Origin: Chryseobacterium sp. LAM-KRS1 | Lineage (GTDB): Bacteria; Bacteroidota; Bacteroidia; Flavobacteriales; Weeksellaceae | Reading direction: 5' to 3' | Length of the DNA stretch: 64,000 nucleotides | NCBI RefSeq assembly: GCF_013184525.1 | Contig: NZ_JAAOIZ010000004.1 | Span: forward strand, 713,228-777,227 | Shown: piece by piece, positions 1 to 8,132 of the stretch | Layout of the letters: the number at the start of each line of letters is the position of its first letter | How positions within the stretch are numbered: the stretch's first letter is position 1 | Position numbers and translations under genes: made by a program | The notes under the pieces: generated by a model | Seen by the model: the letters and a program-made list of their open reading frames with translations, nothing else | What the model was told of the DNA's origin: nothing | Database searches by the model: none

Positions 1-594
1 TTTTTCTGCTTTTTGTAGAATTTCCTCTGTGTCAAGAGGGTTGTAGATCTTAATAATTTTGTGTTTCTCCGATTCATTTTTTGCTGCCTTATAAAATAGC
101 TGTTCAATCTTTTCAGAAATAACCAGTATTTTATCAAATCCGAAAAATTTACGGATTTCATCATGGGTATATCCTTTGACTTGTGATAAATCATTATGGA
201 TCCAGATGATTTTTTTAGATGATTGAAGAGGAGAATTTAGAATTTCATCCCGCATTCCGTGAATAGCGGCAAACTCAATGTCGTATTTTTTATTTTTTAA
301 TTTGCCATTGTAAAGAAGAGATGGAAGTCGGTTTAGTGATTTCTGATAAATAACACGGATTGCTTTTTTAGGAATATCCTGTATGCGGTTTGTAGTGATC
401 ATTTCACCTTTATTAAGGTAAATGACATTGATCCAATCCGGGACTTCCGGTAAATACTTTCCAGAGTATAAATTTAAGAGTAAATCAATTTCATAGCGAT
501 CAGAAGGTAAATTTTTTAGAAAAGTTACAAGTACTTTTTCTGCGCCACCGTGACGTAGGGAACCAATTCTGATAAGGATCTTTTTCTTAGGCAC
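1..594 (-). CDS. Glycosyltransferase, GT4-like, N-terminal part (cut by window edge)
   Basis: The reverse strand is open from base 594 to base 1, giving 198 codons with no stop, so the C-terminal half lies outside the window. The start is a GTG sharing its first G with the TAG stop of the upstream acyltransferase (TAGTG overlap), which indicates translational coupling. The N-terminus carries IGSLRHGGAEKVL, the glycine-rich acceptor-side loop typical of GT-B glycosyltransferases of family GT4; the EX7E donor motif would be in the missing half. It closely parallels the GT4 gene at 3550-4722 in this region. A role in building the surface polysaccharide is inferred from context; donor and acceptor sugars cannot be read from the sequence. 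Confidence 0.8.
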   Translation of the reverse strand, partial: MPKKKILIRIGSLRHGGAEKVLVTFLKNLPSDRYEIDLLLNLYSGKYLPEVPDWINVIYLNKGEMITTNRIQDIPKKAIRVIYQKSLNRLPSLLYNGKLKNKKYDIEFAAIHGMRDEILNSPLQSSKKIIWIHNDLSQVKGYTHDEIRKFFGFDKILVISEKIEQLFYKAAKNESEKHKIIKIYNPLDTEEILQKAEK

Positions 595-1151
595 TATTTC
601 GAAGTTTTGAACTTTTGAGGTAAATTCAATTTCAGCCACTGATTAAGCTCTTTTCTATTCTTTTCAAGATGGATAGGATAGTCAATCGTGGTTTTTTTTA
701 GAACATCAGCATAATCTTCTATTTCGCAAATATATTTGGCGGGATTTCCTGCGTAGACAGTATGTTCAGGCATTGATTCGGACAAAACTGAATTAGCTCC
801 GAGAACACAATTATCTCCTATCTCAACATTTTGTAATATTACCGAATTGCTACCGATGGCACAGTTTTTCCCCACTTTTATCCATCCGAAATTTCTTACC
901 TCTTCATAGCCTTCCAGCTTCCTGATATTGGCAGTAGCTCCTGAATGGGTTACAAACGTTACCCCAGAGGCAATTCTTGTATCATCTCCAATTTCCACGA
1001 GAAATGGTTCGGAGCCAAAGGAAACATTATTTCGTATCACTACATTCTTTCCTAATTTTAGCCCGCTGTTTTTGCATATTTTAAGGTAAACGGAATGTTG
1101 GAAATCCTGAGTAAGGGTAGATATTTTATTAATAATCTTATATATCATCAT
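594..1151 (-). CDS. Left-handed beta-helix (hexapeptide) acyltransferase
   Basis: A 185-residue protein with hexapeptide repeats (for example IGDNCVLGANSVL) and the NPAKYI ending seen in WbbJ/colanic-acid-type O-acetyltransferases. A His sits in the THSG segment at about residue 69, where these enzymes often carry the catalytic His. The family transfers acetyl groups from acetyl-CoA to sugar hydroxyls or amines in the cytoplasm. Two adjacent ATG codons are possible starts (bases 1151 and 1148). The stop overlaps the GTG start of the next GT4 gene by one base, so the two are probably co-translated. Likely role: O-acetylation of a sugar of the surface glycan. The exact substrate is unknown. Confidence 0.85.
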   Translation of the reverse strand: MMIYKIINKISTLTQDFQHSVYLKICKNSGLKLGKNVVIRNNVSFGSEPFLVEIGDDTRIASGVTFVTHSGATANIRKLEGYEEVRNFGWIKVGKNCAIGSNSVILQNVEIGDNCVLGANSVLSESMPEHTVYAGNPAKYICEIEDYADVLKKTTIDYPIHLEKNRKELNQWLKLNLPQKFKTSK

Positions 1152-1178
1152 AGTAAAACAAAGTTAGAAATTATTTTA

Positions 1179-1186
1179 TAAATTTG
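1179..1186 (+). promoter_or_regulatory. Bacteroidota -7 box (TAAATTTG) for the carrier protein gene
   Basis: TAAATTTG matches TAnnTTTG exactly and lies 21 bases before the ATG at 1208. No TTG is seen at the usual distance upstream, so only the -7 half is supported. It decides the start of the next gene: a possible TTG start at 1184 lies inside this box and would be upstream of transcription. Confidence 0.45.
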
Positions 1187-1207
1187 TCCCTCCAAATATA
1201 TAACACA

Positions 1208-1438
1208 ATGAAGATCGAACATTTTTGCGAACTGCTTCAGCAAGAACTTAACGAAAAAACTACAATAACTGCGGATACGCATTTTAAGGAATTAGAGAGC
1301 TATGGATCTCTGTCAGCAGTTTTGGTTATGCAGTTGGTTGAAAATCAATTTGGCGTAAGCCTTAATCCAAGATCTTTCAGAAGTATTAATACTATAAAAG
1401 ATTTAACGGAGGCCATAGGAAAAGAGAAGTTCGACTAG
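1208..1438 (+). CDS. Stand-alone acyl/peptidyl carrier protein
   Basis: A 76-residue protein with the size and spacing of an acyl carrier protein. The phosphopantetheine attachment motif, usually DSL, reads YGSLSA here, giving Ser34 as the attachment residue; the normally preceding Asp is Gly. The segment that follows (VLVMQLVENQFGV) fits ACP helix II. The ATG at 1208 is chosen because an upstream TTG lies inside the -7 box. It is one of only two plus-strand genes in the glycan locus. Its stop codon overlaps that of the convergent GNAT gene in the palindrome CTAG. Next to it are a GNAT and an adenylating enzyme, so it probably carries the amino acid or acyl group activated by that enzyme rather than serving bulk fatty acid synthesis. 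Confidence 0.8.
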   Translation: MKIEHFCELLQQELNEKTTITADTHFKELESYGSLSAVLVMQLVENQFGVSLNPRSFRSINTIKDLTEAIGKEKFD

Positions 1439-2073
1439 TCTTTTAAATTCTTTTTCAGAATAACCTTTTTGATACTGGGGTAAATTTTATTTTCCTGAGT
1501 GTCTATTTCCATTGTTTCATATTCGGAAAATCCAAATTTAGCATAGTATTGTATAAGGTGCGGGCTGCTTTCGAGTACATCTATGTAAAGTTCATCAGTA
1601 AGATTTTTCATCTCCGAAATGATGTGCTTTAATAAAAATTCCGCCACCCCTTTTCCTCTGAAGAGATCATCTACAAAAACATATTGGATCAGGTATTTGT
1701 TTTCAGAATAACTTTTGGTCTCAGGTAAGTTTTTTGCCTTATGTATGAATGAAGATAAATGATCACCTTTCAGATGAATCGGAAATAATTCACTTTTATT
1801 CTGATAGTAATTGACATTGGTAAGGATCAGTGCACAACATCCTGCAGCTATCCCATCCACTTCTGCTATGGTATATGTATTCAGAGATAATTCAGTATCG
1901 AAGTTCTCATCATCTAAAAAAAATTGATTAAGATATTCTTTAGTCGTATCAATGTCGCTTCCGAAAATATTGCTGAAAGTATCAGACAGTGATATTGGAT
2001 GGGTCTCAATGGCTAATATTCCTTTTATGATCAAGGGAATGTCATCTTTTGTGGCTTTTCTGATGCTGATCAT
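1435..2073 (-). CDS. GNAT-family N-acetyltransferase
   Basis: A 212-residue protein with the GNAT fold. The acetyl-CoA pyrophosphate loop appears as DLFRGKGVAEFLL (R/QxxGxG/A type), followed by a C-terminal FGF segment typical of the family's last strands. The ATG overlaps the stop of the adenylating enzyme upstream (ATGA), so the two proteins are coupled. The stop overlaps that of the convergent carrier protein gene. GNATs transfer acetyl or other acyl groups from CoA or carrier proteins to amines. Here it could acetylate the aminoacyl-carrier intermediate or transfer the group to an amino sugar; both are inferences from position. Confidence 0.8.
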   Translation of the reverse strand: MISIRKATKDDIPLIIKGILAIETHPISLSDTFSNIFGSDIDTTKEYLNQFFLDDENFDTELSLNTYTIAEVDGIAAGCCALILTNVNYYQNKSELFPIHLKGDHLSSFIHKAKNLPETKSYSENKYLIQYVFVDDLFRGKGVAEFLLKHIISEMKNLTDELYIDVLESSPHLIQYYAKFGFSEYETMEIDTQENKIYPSIKKVILKKNLKD

Positions 2074-3515
2074 AACAAAGTCTTTTTTAATTCGTTTCGG
2101 TCTATTTTTCCGGATGTATTGACCGGAAACTTTTCGAGTTTAATGATTTTTGAAGGAATACAATATTCCGGAAGATTATCTTTCAGGTGAGAAAGAATTA
2201 AATCCTCATTGACACTTGGCTCATTGATAAACAAGACGAGAATATCATTATTGTTTTTGTCCTTGTGAATAACAGCAACACTGATTGCGTTTTCCAGTTT
2301 TTCATTTGAAAAATATTCGATCTCTGCTAACTCTACTCTGAAACCATTGATCTTAGCCTGAAAATCGATCCTGTTCAGATAGAAATAATCTCCTTCATTA
2401 TCTTTTACGCACCAATCACCTGTCCTGTAGAAAGTTGTATGATCTCTTTGAACAAATGCTTCTTTTGTTTTTTCTTCATTTTTCCAATAAGAATTTGCCA
2501 ACAATTTTCCGGATAATAAGAGTTCTCCTTCATTCATTTCATTGTCAGAAAAGCTCATTGTAGAGTTGATAACCGATTTTCCGATACTTATGATGCCATT
2601 TTTTTCTTTTATCGGGTCTTCCACTTTATAATGAGTGCAGAAAATTGTATTTTCTGTTGGTCCATATACATTGTAGATACTGGCATTGGGTATGAAATCC
2701 TTCCACCCGGTAATCTGCTTTGTCAATAATGCCTCACCACAAAATAAATTTAGCCTTAAGCTTCTATTTTTTATTTCGGGATCAAGGTAAGGTATGATCA
2801 GATTTAAGATGCTTGGAACCATTAAGGCTATCGTAATTTTATCTGCTTCTAACAGGTCCAGGATCTGCAAAAACTTAGTTTCTTTTTTATGAAGACCAAC
2901 AACCGTTGCTCCGTTTAACCAGGGAATCAGATAACTCATTACCGAAAGGTCAAATGTAAGCTCAAACATTTGCAGCACACGATCCTCAGAATTTAATTTT
3001 CCAAAAGTTGAATGGAAAGCATCAGAGAAATAGTATAAATTGGAGAACCTGATAGGAACACCTTTTGGCTTTCCTGTACTTCCGGAAGTGAAGAGGATGT
3101 AGGCGTTATTATCTATGGAAGACTCTGAAGGTAATGTAGAAAGGACCCCTTCAGCCATCTTTTTTGTGTCAATCAGCTTAGTTTCATAGTTCTCTGTTAT
3201 TTCTGCTGATGTAAGGATTGCTTCTATATCCGCTTGCTGAATAACATTCATATTCTTGCTGAAAGGAAATTCTGCATGTATGGGAACGTATGTTTTTCCT
3301 GCAAACCAAACTGCAAGAATTGAAGCATACATGTATACATCATCAGTGAGATAGATTCCTAAGTTTTGAGAATTTATGGTTTGTAGCTGATATCTTATTT
3401 GATGGGTCAAATTTAAGACTTCCTCATAGGTGTATTCTTTATCCTCTACGATTAAGCAGACTTGTTTGCTGTTGAGGAGAAAAGATTGGTATAAATTTTC
3501 AATAAAGGAATTCAT
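2070..3515 (-). CDS. AMP-forming adenylating enzyme (DltA/NRPS A-domain-like)
   Basis: A 481-residue free-standing adenylation enzyme. Visible core motifs are TSGSTGKPKG (about residues 143-152, ATP phosphate loop), FDLS (Asp189), YGPTEN, YRTGD, GFRVELAEIE and NTSGKIDRN near the C-terminus, which holds the catalytic Lys. In amino-acid-activating members, including DltA and NRPS domains, the Asp of FDxS contacts the substrate's alpha-amino group, so an amino acid substrate is likelier than a fatty acid. An in-frame TTG three codons upstream is possible, but the ATG at 3515 is preferred. The gene overlaps the GNAT by four bases, with a carrier protein encoded nearby on the other strand. Together they suggest aminoacylation of the glycan. 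No DltB-type membrane transferase is seen in the window. Confidence 0.85.
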   Translation of the reverse strand: MNSFIENLYQSFLLNSKQVCLIVEDKEYTYEEVLNLTHQIRYQLQTINSQNLGIYLTDDVYMYASILAVWFAGKTYVPIHAEFPFSKNMNVIQQADIEAILTSAEITENYETKLIDTKKMAEGVLSTLPSESSIDNNAYILFTSGSTGKPKGVPIRFSNLYYFSDAFHSTFGKLNSEDRVLQMFELTFDLSVMSYLIPWLNGATVVGLHKKETKFLQILDLLEADKITIALMVPSILNLIIPYLDPEIKNRSLRLNLFCGEALLTKQITGWKDFIPNASIYNVYGPTENTIFCTHYKVEDPIKEKNGIISIGKSVINSTMSFSDNEMNEGELLLSGKLLANSYWKNEEKTKEAFVQRDHTTFYRTGDWCVKDNEGDYFYLNRIDFQAKINGFRVELAEIEYFSNEKLENAISVAVIHKDKNNNDILVLFINEPSVNEDLILSHLKDNLPEYCIPSKIIKLEKFPVNTSGKIDRNELKKTLL

Positions 3516-3549
3516 CTTTTGCAACTTGTGTTATGATATACTTTAAGAG

Positions 3550-4722
3550 TTATTGGTTTTTAATTTTACTTTGATATAGATTCTCGATAATATTTTCCAC
3601 ACTTTTGAAAATCTTTTCATTATCAAAACGCTTTTCGATATCCTTCAGGTTGTCCTGTATATGTTGGACAAGCTCTTTGTTCGTTAAAAATTCCCTGATA
3701 CCGTTGTACAGGCCTTCCTGGGAATAATCTGTCAGGTAACCGGATTCTTTATGAGTAATCATTTCAGGAATTCCCCCAACATTGGTTGCTAATATTGGTT
3801 TCTGGAGAATCAGGGTTTCCGCAATAATTAATGGCCATCCTTCACTTTCTGACGGCATGATATAAAAATCTGCATTGGAAACGTATGGGTATGGATTCAT
3901 TTGGGTACCTAATAGCTTGAAAGAATTTTTTACATTTAATTCCTCAATCCTTTTGGAAAGAAGTTCATAATCCTCTCCATCACCGATAACAACAATCCGA
4001 TGATCAAACCCGTCATCAATTAGTTTTTTGTGAGCCTCCAGTAATGTTCTGTATCCTTTTCTATAGTGCAGTCTGCCCACTGATACAAAAGTAGGGAGCT
4101 CTTCAAATTCAGGAATGAATGCTTTTGCTTTTGTTTTTAGCTCTTTTATGGGAATAGCATTCAGAACAACTTCGCCCGGAGGCAACTTAAGGTCCGGAAA
4201 TTTTTCAGTCAATATATCTTTACATTGCTGTGAACCATAAATGATATAATCAAACTGTTGCATGTTTTTAAAGATTTCCTCACGGTAAGGAGCAAAGCCT
4301 TCCAATGAAAGATCTGAATGAAGCCATGCAATCTTTTTAGATTCTTTATTTGTTGAGTTTAGAACGGCTTTATAAATGCCGTATGTAGTTGCAATCTCTA
4401 CATCATATTGATCTTTTAAAATCCCATCCGTAAGCCTGGGATTTTTGTCGATCTTATTAAGTCTAAATTTTCTTCTAGCCAGTTGAATTTTTTGAATAAT
4501 CGGATTTTTTGAGAAATCTTCTTTCCCTTCCGCGATGTATACTTTTCTAATGTTGTCAGGAAACTCATTCCGTAACTCTCCCTGATTAAGGCTTAAGCAT
4601 ATTGTGAGCTCAAATTTATCCTTGTTCAGGTTGTTGAGCATACTTAATACTACTTTTTCCACACCGCCAATCTCCATAGAGCGATGTCTGAAAAGAACTT
4701 TTATTTTTTTATTATGCTCCAT
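3550..4722 (-). CDS. Glycosyltransferase family 4 protein
   Basis: A 390-residue GT-B glycosyltransferase. The N-terminal domain begins with KIKVLFRHRSMEIGGVEKV (glycine-rich loop). The C-terminal domain shows VGRLHYRKG, the start of the donor domain, then SESEGWPLIIAET containing the EX7E motif that binds the nucleotide sugar and supports retaining transfer, then VGGIPEMI. Length and layout are normal for GT4. It lies between the adenylating enzyme (34 bases downstream) and a GT2 gene on the same strand. It is likely a cytoplasmic or membrane-associated enzyme adding one sugar of the surface polysaccharide; which sugar cannot be read. Confidence 0.9.
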   Translation of the reverse strand: MEHNKKIKVLFRHRSMEIGGVEKVVLSMLNNLNKDKFELTICLSLNQGELRNEFPDNIRKVYIAEGKEDFSKNPIIQKIQLARRKFRLNKIDKNPRLTDGILKDQYDVEIATTYGIYKAVLNSTNKESKKIAWLHSDLSLEGFAPYREEIFKNMQQFDYIIYGSQQCKDILTEKFPDLKLPPGEVVLNAIPIKELKTKAKAFIPEFEELPTFVSVGRLHYRKGYRTLLEAHKKLIDDGFDHRIVVIGDGEDYELLSKRIEELNVKNSFKLLGTQMNPYPYVSNADFYIMPSESEGWPLIIAETLILQKPILATNVGGIPEMITHKESGYLTDYSQEGLYNGIREFLTNKELVQHIQDNLKDIEKRFDNEKIFKSVENIIENLYQSKIKNQ

Positions 4723-4780
4723 TATTCTGAACTTTTGTATAAATAATTTTTTCTATGAAGTGTGTTTAGTTTCAAGTATA

Positions 4781-5614
4781 TCAATTGTTCTGCAAAAATG
4801 TTAATATTTTAATCTTTAATCTGTGTGCCATTTTCGTTTGATAATCAAGTAAACTGAAAACCTCTTCAGCATTTTGATAAACTTGGGGAACAGCTCGCCC
4901 ATTTATAGATATAATATTTCTTCTTTTAAATGTATTAAAAATAACTTTTGCAAATGAGTCTTTAGCCTTTCCTTTTGATGTTGCCTGAGATACCCCATTA
5001 GGATGAAGTCTGTATTTATATAGATCCTTGGCAATAAAGTACGCGTCACCAAAATCTAATATTTTTAAATATAGGTCCTGATCAACGGCACTCTTTAATG
5101 TAGAATCAATACCTTCAGTTTTTAAATATATTTCTCGTCTGAATGCTACAAAATGAGCAATCTGGATTGGATAATTAAAAAAATAAGGATCTTTATTTAG
5201 GATCTGTTTTGCAGATTTAAAAGGATAAAGAATATTTAAGTTCTGATCACATGATAAAAATCTGGAATAGGTAAGGACTACATTTTTTTTCTGTTTGAAA
5301 ACTTCTATTGACTCTTCGATAGCTGTCGGAAAAATGGCATCATCGGGATCCACAAATCCACAGATCTCACCAGTGGCAAGCTCGGCGCATTTTCGTTTGG
5401 TATAGCCTACTCCCTTATTGGTCTCATTTTCAAAAAACAAAAACCTACTGTCATCGGATATCAGGGATTTTATCATTTCTTTCTCGGTATCAGCAGAACA
5501 ATCATCCACTATGATAGCTTCCCAGTTCGTATAGGTTTGTTGTTGAAGACTTTCATAGCAATCTTTAAAGTAATTACCATTGTTATAATGTGCTATAAGA
5601 ACTGAAAATTTCAT
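4781..5614 (-). CDS. Glycosyltransferase family 2 protein
   Basis: A 277-residue GT-A enzyme. It opens with FSVLIAHYNNGNYF, then IIVDDCSAD (nucleotide-binding Asp pair) and VDPDDAIF, the DxD-type metal and donor-binding motif. A conserved DQDLY later in the protein supplies the usual acidic base region. It is compact and has no membrane segments, so it probably works on the cytoplasmic face. It starts five bases downstream of the hexapeptide acyltransferase at 5619-6158, which suggests co-transcription. The sugar transferred is unknown. Confidence 0.88.
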   Translation of the reverse strand: MKFSVLIAHYNNGNYFKDCYESLQQQTYTNWEAIIVDDCSADTEKEMIKSLISDDSRFLFFENETNKGVGYTKRKCAELATGEICGFVDPDDAIFPTAIEESIEVFKQKKNVVLTYSRFLSCDQNLNILYPFKSAKQILNKDPYFFNYPIQIAHFVAFRREIYLKTEGIDSTLKSAVDQDLYLKILDFGDAYFIAKDLYKYRLHPNGVSQATSKGKAKDSFAKVIFNTFKRRNIISINGRAVPQVYQNAEEVFSLLDYQTKMAHRLKIKILTFLQNN

Positions 5615-5618
5615 TTTT

Positions 5619-6158
5619 TTATGATTTGAAAATTAATTCCTGCTTATTAAGGACTGTTGTATTAGCAGGAATATCTTTATATATGGTGCAGCCTGCTCCT
5701 ATTATACAGTTATCGCCGATATTTACACCTTTTAATATAGTAACATTGCTTCCTAACCAACAGTTTTTCCCAATTTTTATAGGAGCTTTTGTAAACTCAT
5801 TATGGAAAATTTTGAATTCCGGTATACTTTGGTGTGCATGGTTATGGTCATATAATTTTACATTTTCACCAAACAAAGTATTTTCACCGATAGAGATGTG
5901 GTCTAAACAATTGATAGAGCAAAAATTATTCATAAAAACATTATCCCCAATTTCCAGGATTCCTTCATCCTTAACTAAAATATGAATGTAATTTCTGAAA
6001 TTGATATTTTTTCCAAAAATTGCTTTTCCAATGTTTTTATAGATGATAAAGTGATTAGAAATCCCCAGTTTTATACTTCCTAAAATTACTTTGGGATGTT
6101 TGTGAAGGATAGTAATTTGTTTTTTTCTTTGAAGAGTTTCAAAAAATCGGGAAAGCAT
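5619..6158 (-). CDS. Hexapeptide acyltransferase (maltose/galactoside O-acetyltransferase-like)
   Basis: A 179-residue left-handed beta-helix protein with repeats such as IGENTLFGENVKLYDHNHAH and IGDNCIIGAGCTIYKDIPANT. The DHNHAH segment carries the His that is catalytic in galactoside/maltose O-acetyltransferases, where it activates the acceptor hydroxyl for acetyl-CoA. A GT2 gene follows after a four-base gap. A -7-like box TACATTTG on the minus strand (bases 6263-6270) could drive it, with a leader of about 100 bases. It is likely the second O-acetylating enzyme of the glycan locus; substrate unknown. Confidence 0.86.
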   Translation of the reverse strand: MLSRFFETLQRKKQITILHKHPKVILGSIKLGISNHFIIYKNIGKAIFGKNINFRNYIHILVKDEGILEIGDNVFMNNFCSINCLDHISIGENTLFGENVKLYDHNHAHQSIPEFKIFHNEFTKAPIKIGKNCWLGSNVTILKGVNIGDNCIIGAGCTIYKDIPANTTVLNKQELIFKS

Positions 6159-6284
6159 TCTTTTATCTTTGTTTATTTTTTTATAAAATTATTGGCAGAT
6201 CTTTTGCAAGTACCTTACACTAATTTTTATCATTTGAGTACTAAAATTGATTTTAGTTTAAACAAATGTAACTAAAAAAAAATA

Positions 6285-6292
6285 TATTTTTG
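6285..6292 (+). promoter_or_regulatory. -7 box (TATTTTTG) for the methyltransferase gene
   Basis: TATTTTTG fits TAnnTTTG and lies 14 bases before the ATG at 6307, giving a very short leader. No well-spaced TTG is seen upstream. On the other strand of the same 148-base divergent gap, TACATTTG at 6263-6270 could serve the acyltransferase. Confidence 0.4.
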
Positions 6293-6306
6293 TGTAAAGT
6301 AACACG

Positions 6307-7077
6307 ATGGGAGAATTAAAAAGAGTTTTTACAACATTTGTAGCCTATCTTAAAAGGCCGGATCTCTATCCTGAACTGGGTAGGAAAATTTTAAAAAATA
6401 CAGTTAACCGAAATAATGCGTTTAAAGGAAAGGAAAAAACAAATTTTTGGGCAAGATCAAAAGCAATTTCCCAGAGAGATGCTATAACAAAGCTTTTTGG
6501 CGTAAGTACATTTTCATTTGAATCCAGTTATCGTGAAATTTTAGATTATGCTGTACAACGAGAGAAGGAGTGTCCAATAAAAATGGGAGGACCTGGAGCC
6601 TTAGAACTTATTTATTATGCATGTGAATTTTCGCAGGCGAAAAATGTAGTAGAAACAGGAGTAGCCTATGGATGGTCCTCATTGGCATCATTGCTTTCTC
6701 TGGAAAAAAGAAATGGAATCTTGTACAGTTCCGATATGCCTTACCTGGGACAAAATGGAGATCAATATGTTGGATATGTGGTTCCCGAAAATCTTAAAAG
6801 AAACTGGAAACTATTCCGTTTTGCAGATAAAGAATCTTTGCCGAAAATTTTTGTTGAGAATAAAATTTTTGATGTTATTCATTACGATTCAGACAAGAGT
6901 TATAACGGGATGTCATGGGCTTATAGTGAGCTCTATTCCCATTTAAGGAGTGGAGGAGTGTTTATTAGTGATGATATCGGTGATAATTCAGCCTATCAGG
7001 ATTTCTGTGAAAAAAATCATATTGAAACGACCATTATTGAAATGGATAATAAGTTTGTAGGAATTTTTATCAAATAA
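6307..7077 (+). CDS. Class I SAM-dependent methyltransferase (Methyltransf_24-like)
   Basis: A 256-residue protein with a Rossmann methyltransferase core. The SAM-binding motif I is VVETGVAYGWSS (about residues 117-128). A later DVIHYDSDKSYNG matches the motif of the Methyltransf_24/cephalosporin-hydroxylase-like O-methyltransferase group, followed by LRSGGVFISDDIGDN. It is the second plus-strand gene inside an otherwise minus-strand locus and has its own -7 box, so it is expressed separately. By context it probably O-methylates a sugar of the polysaccharide, for example for capping or chain-length control, but this is inference. Confidence 0.8.
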   Translation: MGELKRVFTTFVAYLKRPDLYPELGRKILKNTVNRNNAFKGKEKTNFWARSKAISQRDAITKLFGVSTFSFESSYREILDYAVQREKECPIKMGGPGALELIYYACEFSQAKNVVETGVAYGWSSLASLLSLEKRNGILYSSDMPYLGQNGDQYVGYVVPENLKRNWKLFRFADKESLPKIFVENKIFDVIHYDSDKSYNGMSWAYSELYSHLRSGGVFISDDIGDNSAYQDFCEKNHIETTIIEMDNKFVGIFIK

Positions 7078-7091
7078 AATTATATCAGAAC

Positions 7092-7112
7092 AATAGTATT
7101 AGACTATTTTCT
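7092..7112 (+). terminator. Weak stem-loop with T run between convergent genes
   Basis: AATAGT pairs with ACTATT around a five-base loop, followed by TTTTC. The stem is short and A/T-rich, so terminator function after the methyltransferase gene is only possible. Confidence 0.3.
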
Positions 7113-7146
7113 TGTAGTAAAGAAATTTTGATATATTAAAAAGATA

Positions 7147-8085
7147 CTAAAGTAAATACTTTCTAAAGTTAATATTATACAATCCGGATTTAATGCTTCT
7201 AAAATCTGTAAACAAATATTTTGTGATCATTCCCCATTTTCTGGGAACAGAAGCTTCTGCAATCTGGTAACTTCGGAGAGTCCTTTCAATATGTTTCTTT
7301 ATATCATTTGAAATCAAACTTTCATGCTGCGCCCAACTATTGACTTCTGTCCAAAGCATAATTCTGGTAGATGATGGTTTTATTTTACCAACGTCTACCT
7401 GTGTAATTCTGTTATTTTCATGAACTCCTCTTACTGCAACTGCAGTATTCAATAGCCCAGAATAAAGGCGGAGATAGAACGATAGTCTGAAGATGAATTC
7501 AGTATCCTGGTGAAGTCTTAATTGAGTTTTGAAGAATTGTCCTACTTTTGATAAAGCACTTTTCCTTATTGTTAATCCATCCAGACTAAAAAGGCCAAAA
7601 CTTCCTTTCATATTAAGAAGGCCGGGAAATACATCTTGAGGATTATGTTTTTTATAAACAGTGGTCAGGCGGTCTTCAAAAATTTTATAGTATTGTTCCT
7701 TAGCTTTTTCCGAATAATAGTGTACTCCAATTGCCCCATATACCCCCTCAACATCAGGATTTTGAAAAAGCTCTTTTTCTGCATCAAAACGATTGGGTAA
7801 GTAATAATCGTCTGCATCTAAAAAAGCGATAAAATCACCTGTGGCATTTTGGATTCCCAGGTTTCTAGATGCTCCGGCACCATGATTTTGTTTATCAGGG
7901 TGCTGATATAATTTTACTCTGTCATGCTCTTCCACCAGTCTTTGACAAACGACCAATGCATTATCCGGAGATTTATCTTCCACAAGAATTACTTCAAATA
8001 CTTCTTCAAACTGAAGAGCTGATTGCACAGCTTGAGAGATGTAATTCTCTGCATTGTAAACAGGTATAATGACAGATATTTTCAT
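7147..8085 (-). CDS. Glycosyltransferase family 2, tandem paralogue 1
   Basis: A 312-residue GT-A enzyme starting MKISVIIPVYNAENY, with ILVEDKSPDN and the DxD-type FLDADDYYLPNRF, then LHQDTEF in the acceptor region. An in-frame TTG three codons upstream was passed over in favour of the ATG at 8085, which matches the starts of its two neighbours. It is very similar along its whole length to the next gene (8133-9074), sharing for example GVYGAIGVHYYSEKAKEQYY, and less so to 9080-10018. The triplet probably arose by tandem duplication and may add related sugars in sequence. It is the last gene of this run and faces the convergent methyltransferase. Confidence 0.88.
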   Translation of the reverse strand: MKISVIIPVYNAENYISQAVQSALQFEEVFEVILVEDKSPDNALVVCQRLVEEHDRVKLYQHPDKQNHGAGASRNLGIQNATGDFIAFLDADDYYLPNRFDAEKELFQNPDVEGVYGAIGVHYYSEKAKEQYYKIFEDRLTTVYKKHNPQDVFPGLLNMKGSFGLFSLDGLTIRKSALSKVGQFFKTQLRLHQDTEFIFRLSFYLRLYSGLLNTAVAVRGVHENNRITQVDVGKIKPSSTRIMLWTEVNSWAQHESLISNDIKKHIERTLRSYQIAEASVPRKWGMITKYLFTDFRSIKSGLYNINFRKYLL

Positions 8086-8132
8086 TATGATCAATTAATT
8101 TAAACAGGCAAACGATATAATATTATACAAGA

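Noticed and set aside
5626..5985. 119-codon open frame on the plus strand inside the acyltransferase gene
   Set aside because: It is a shadow of the hexapeptide repeats on the other strand; there is no independent support.
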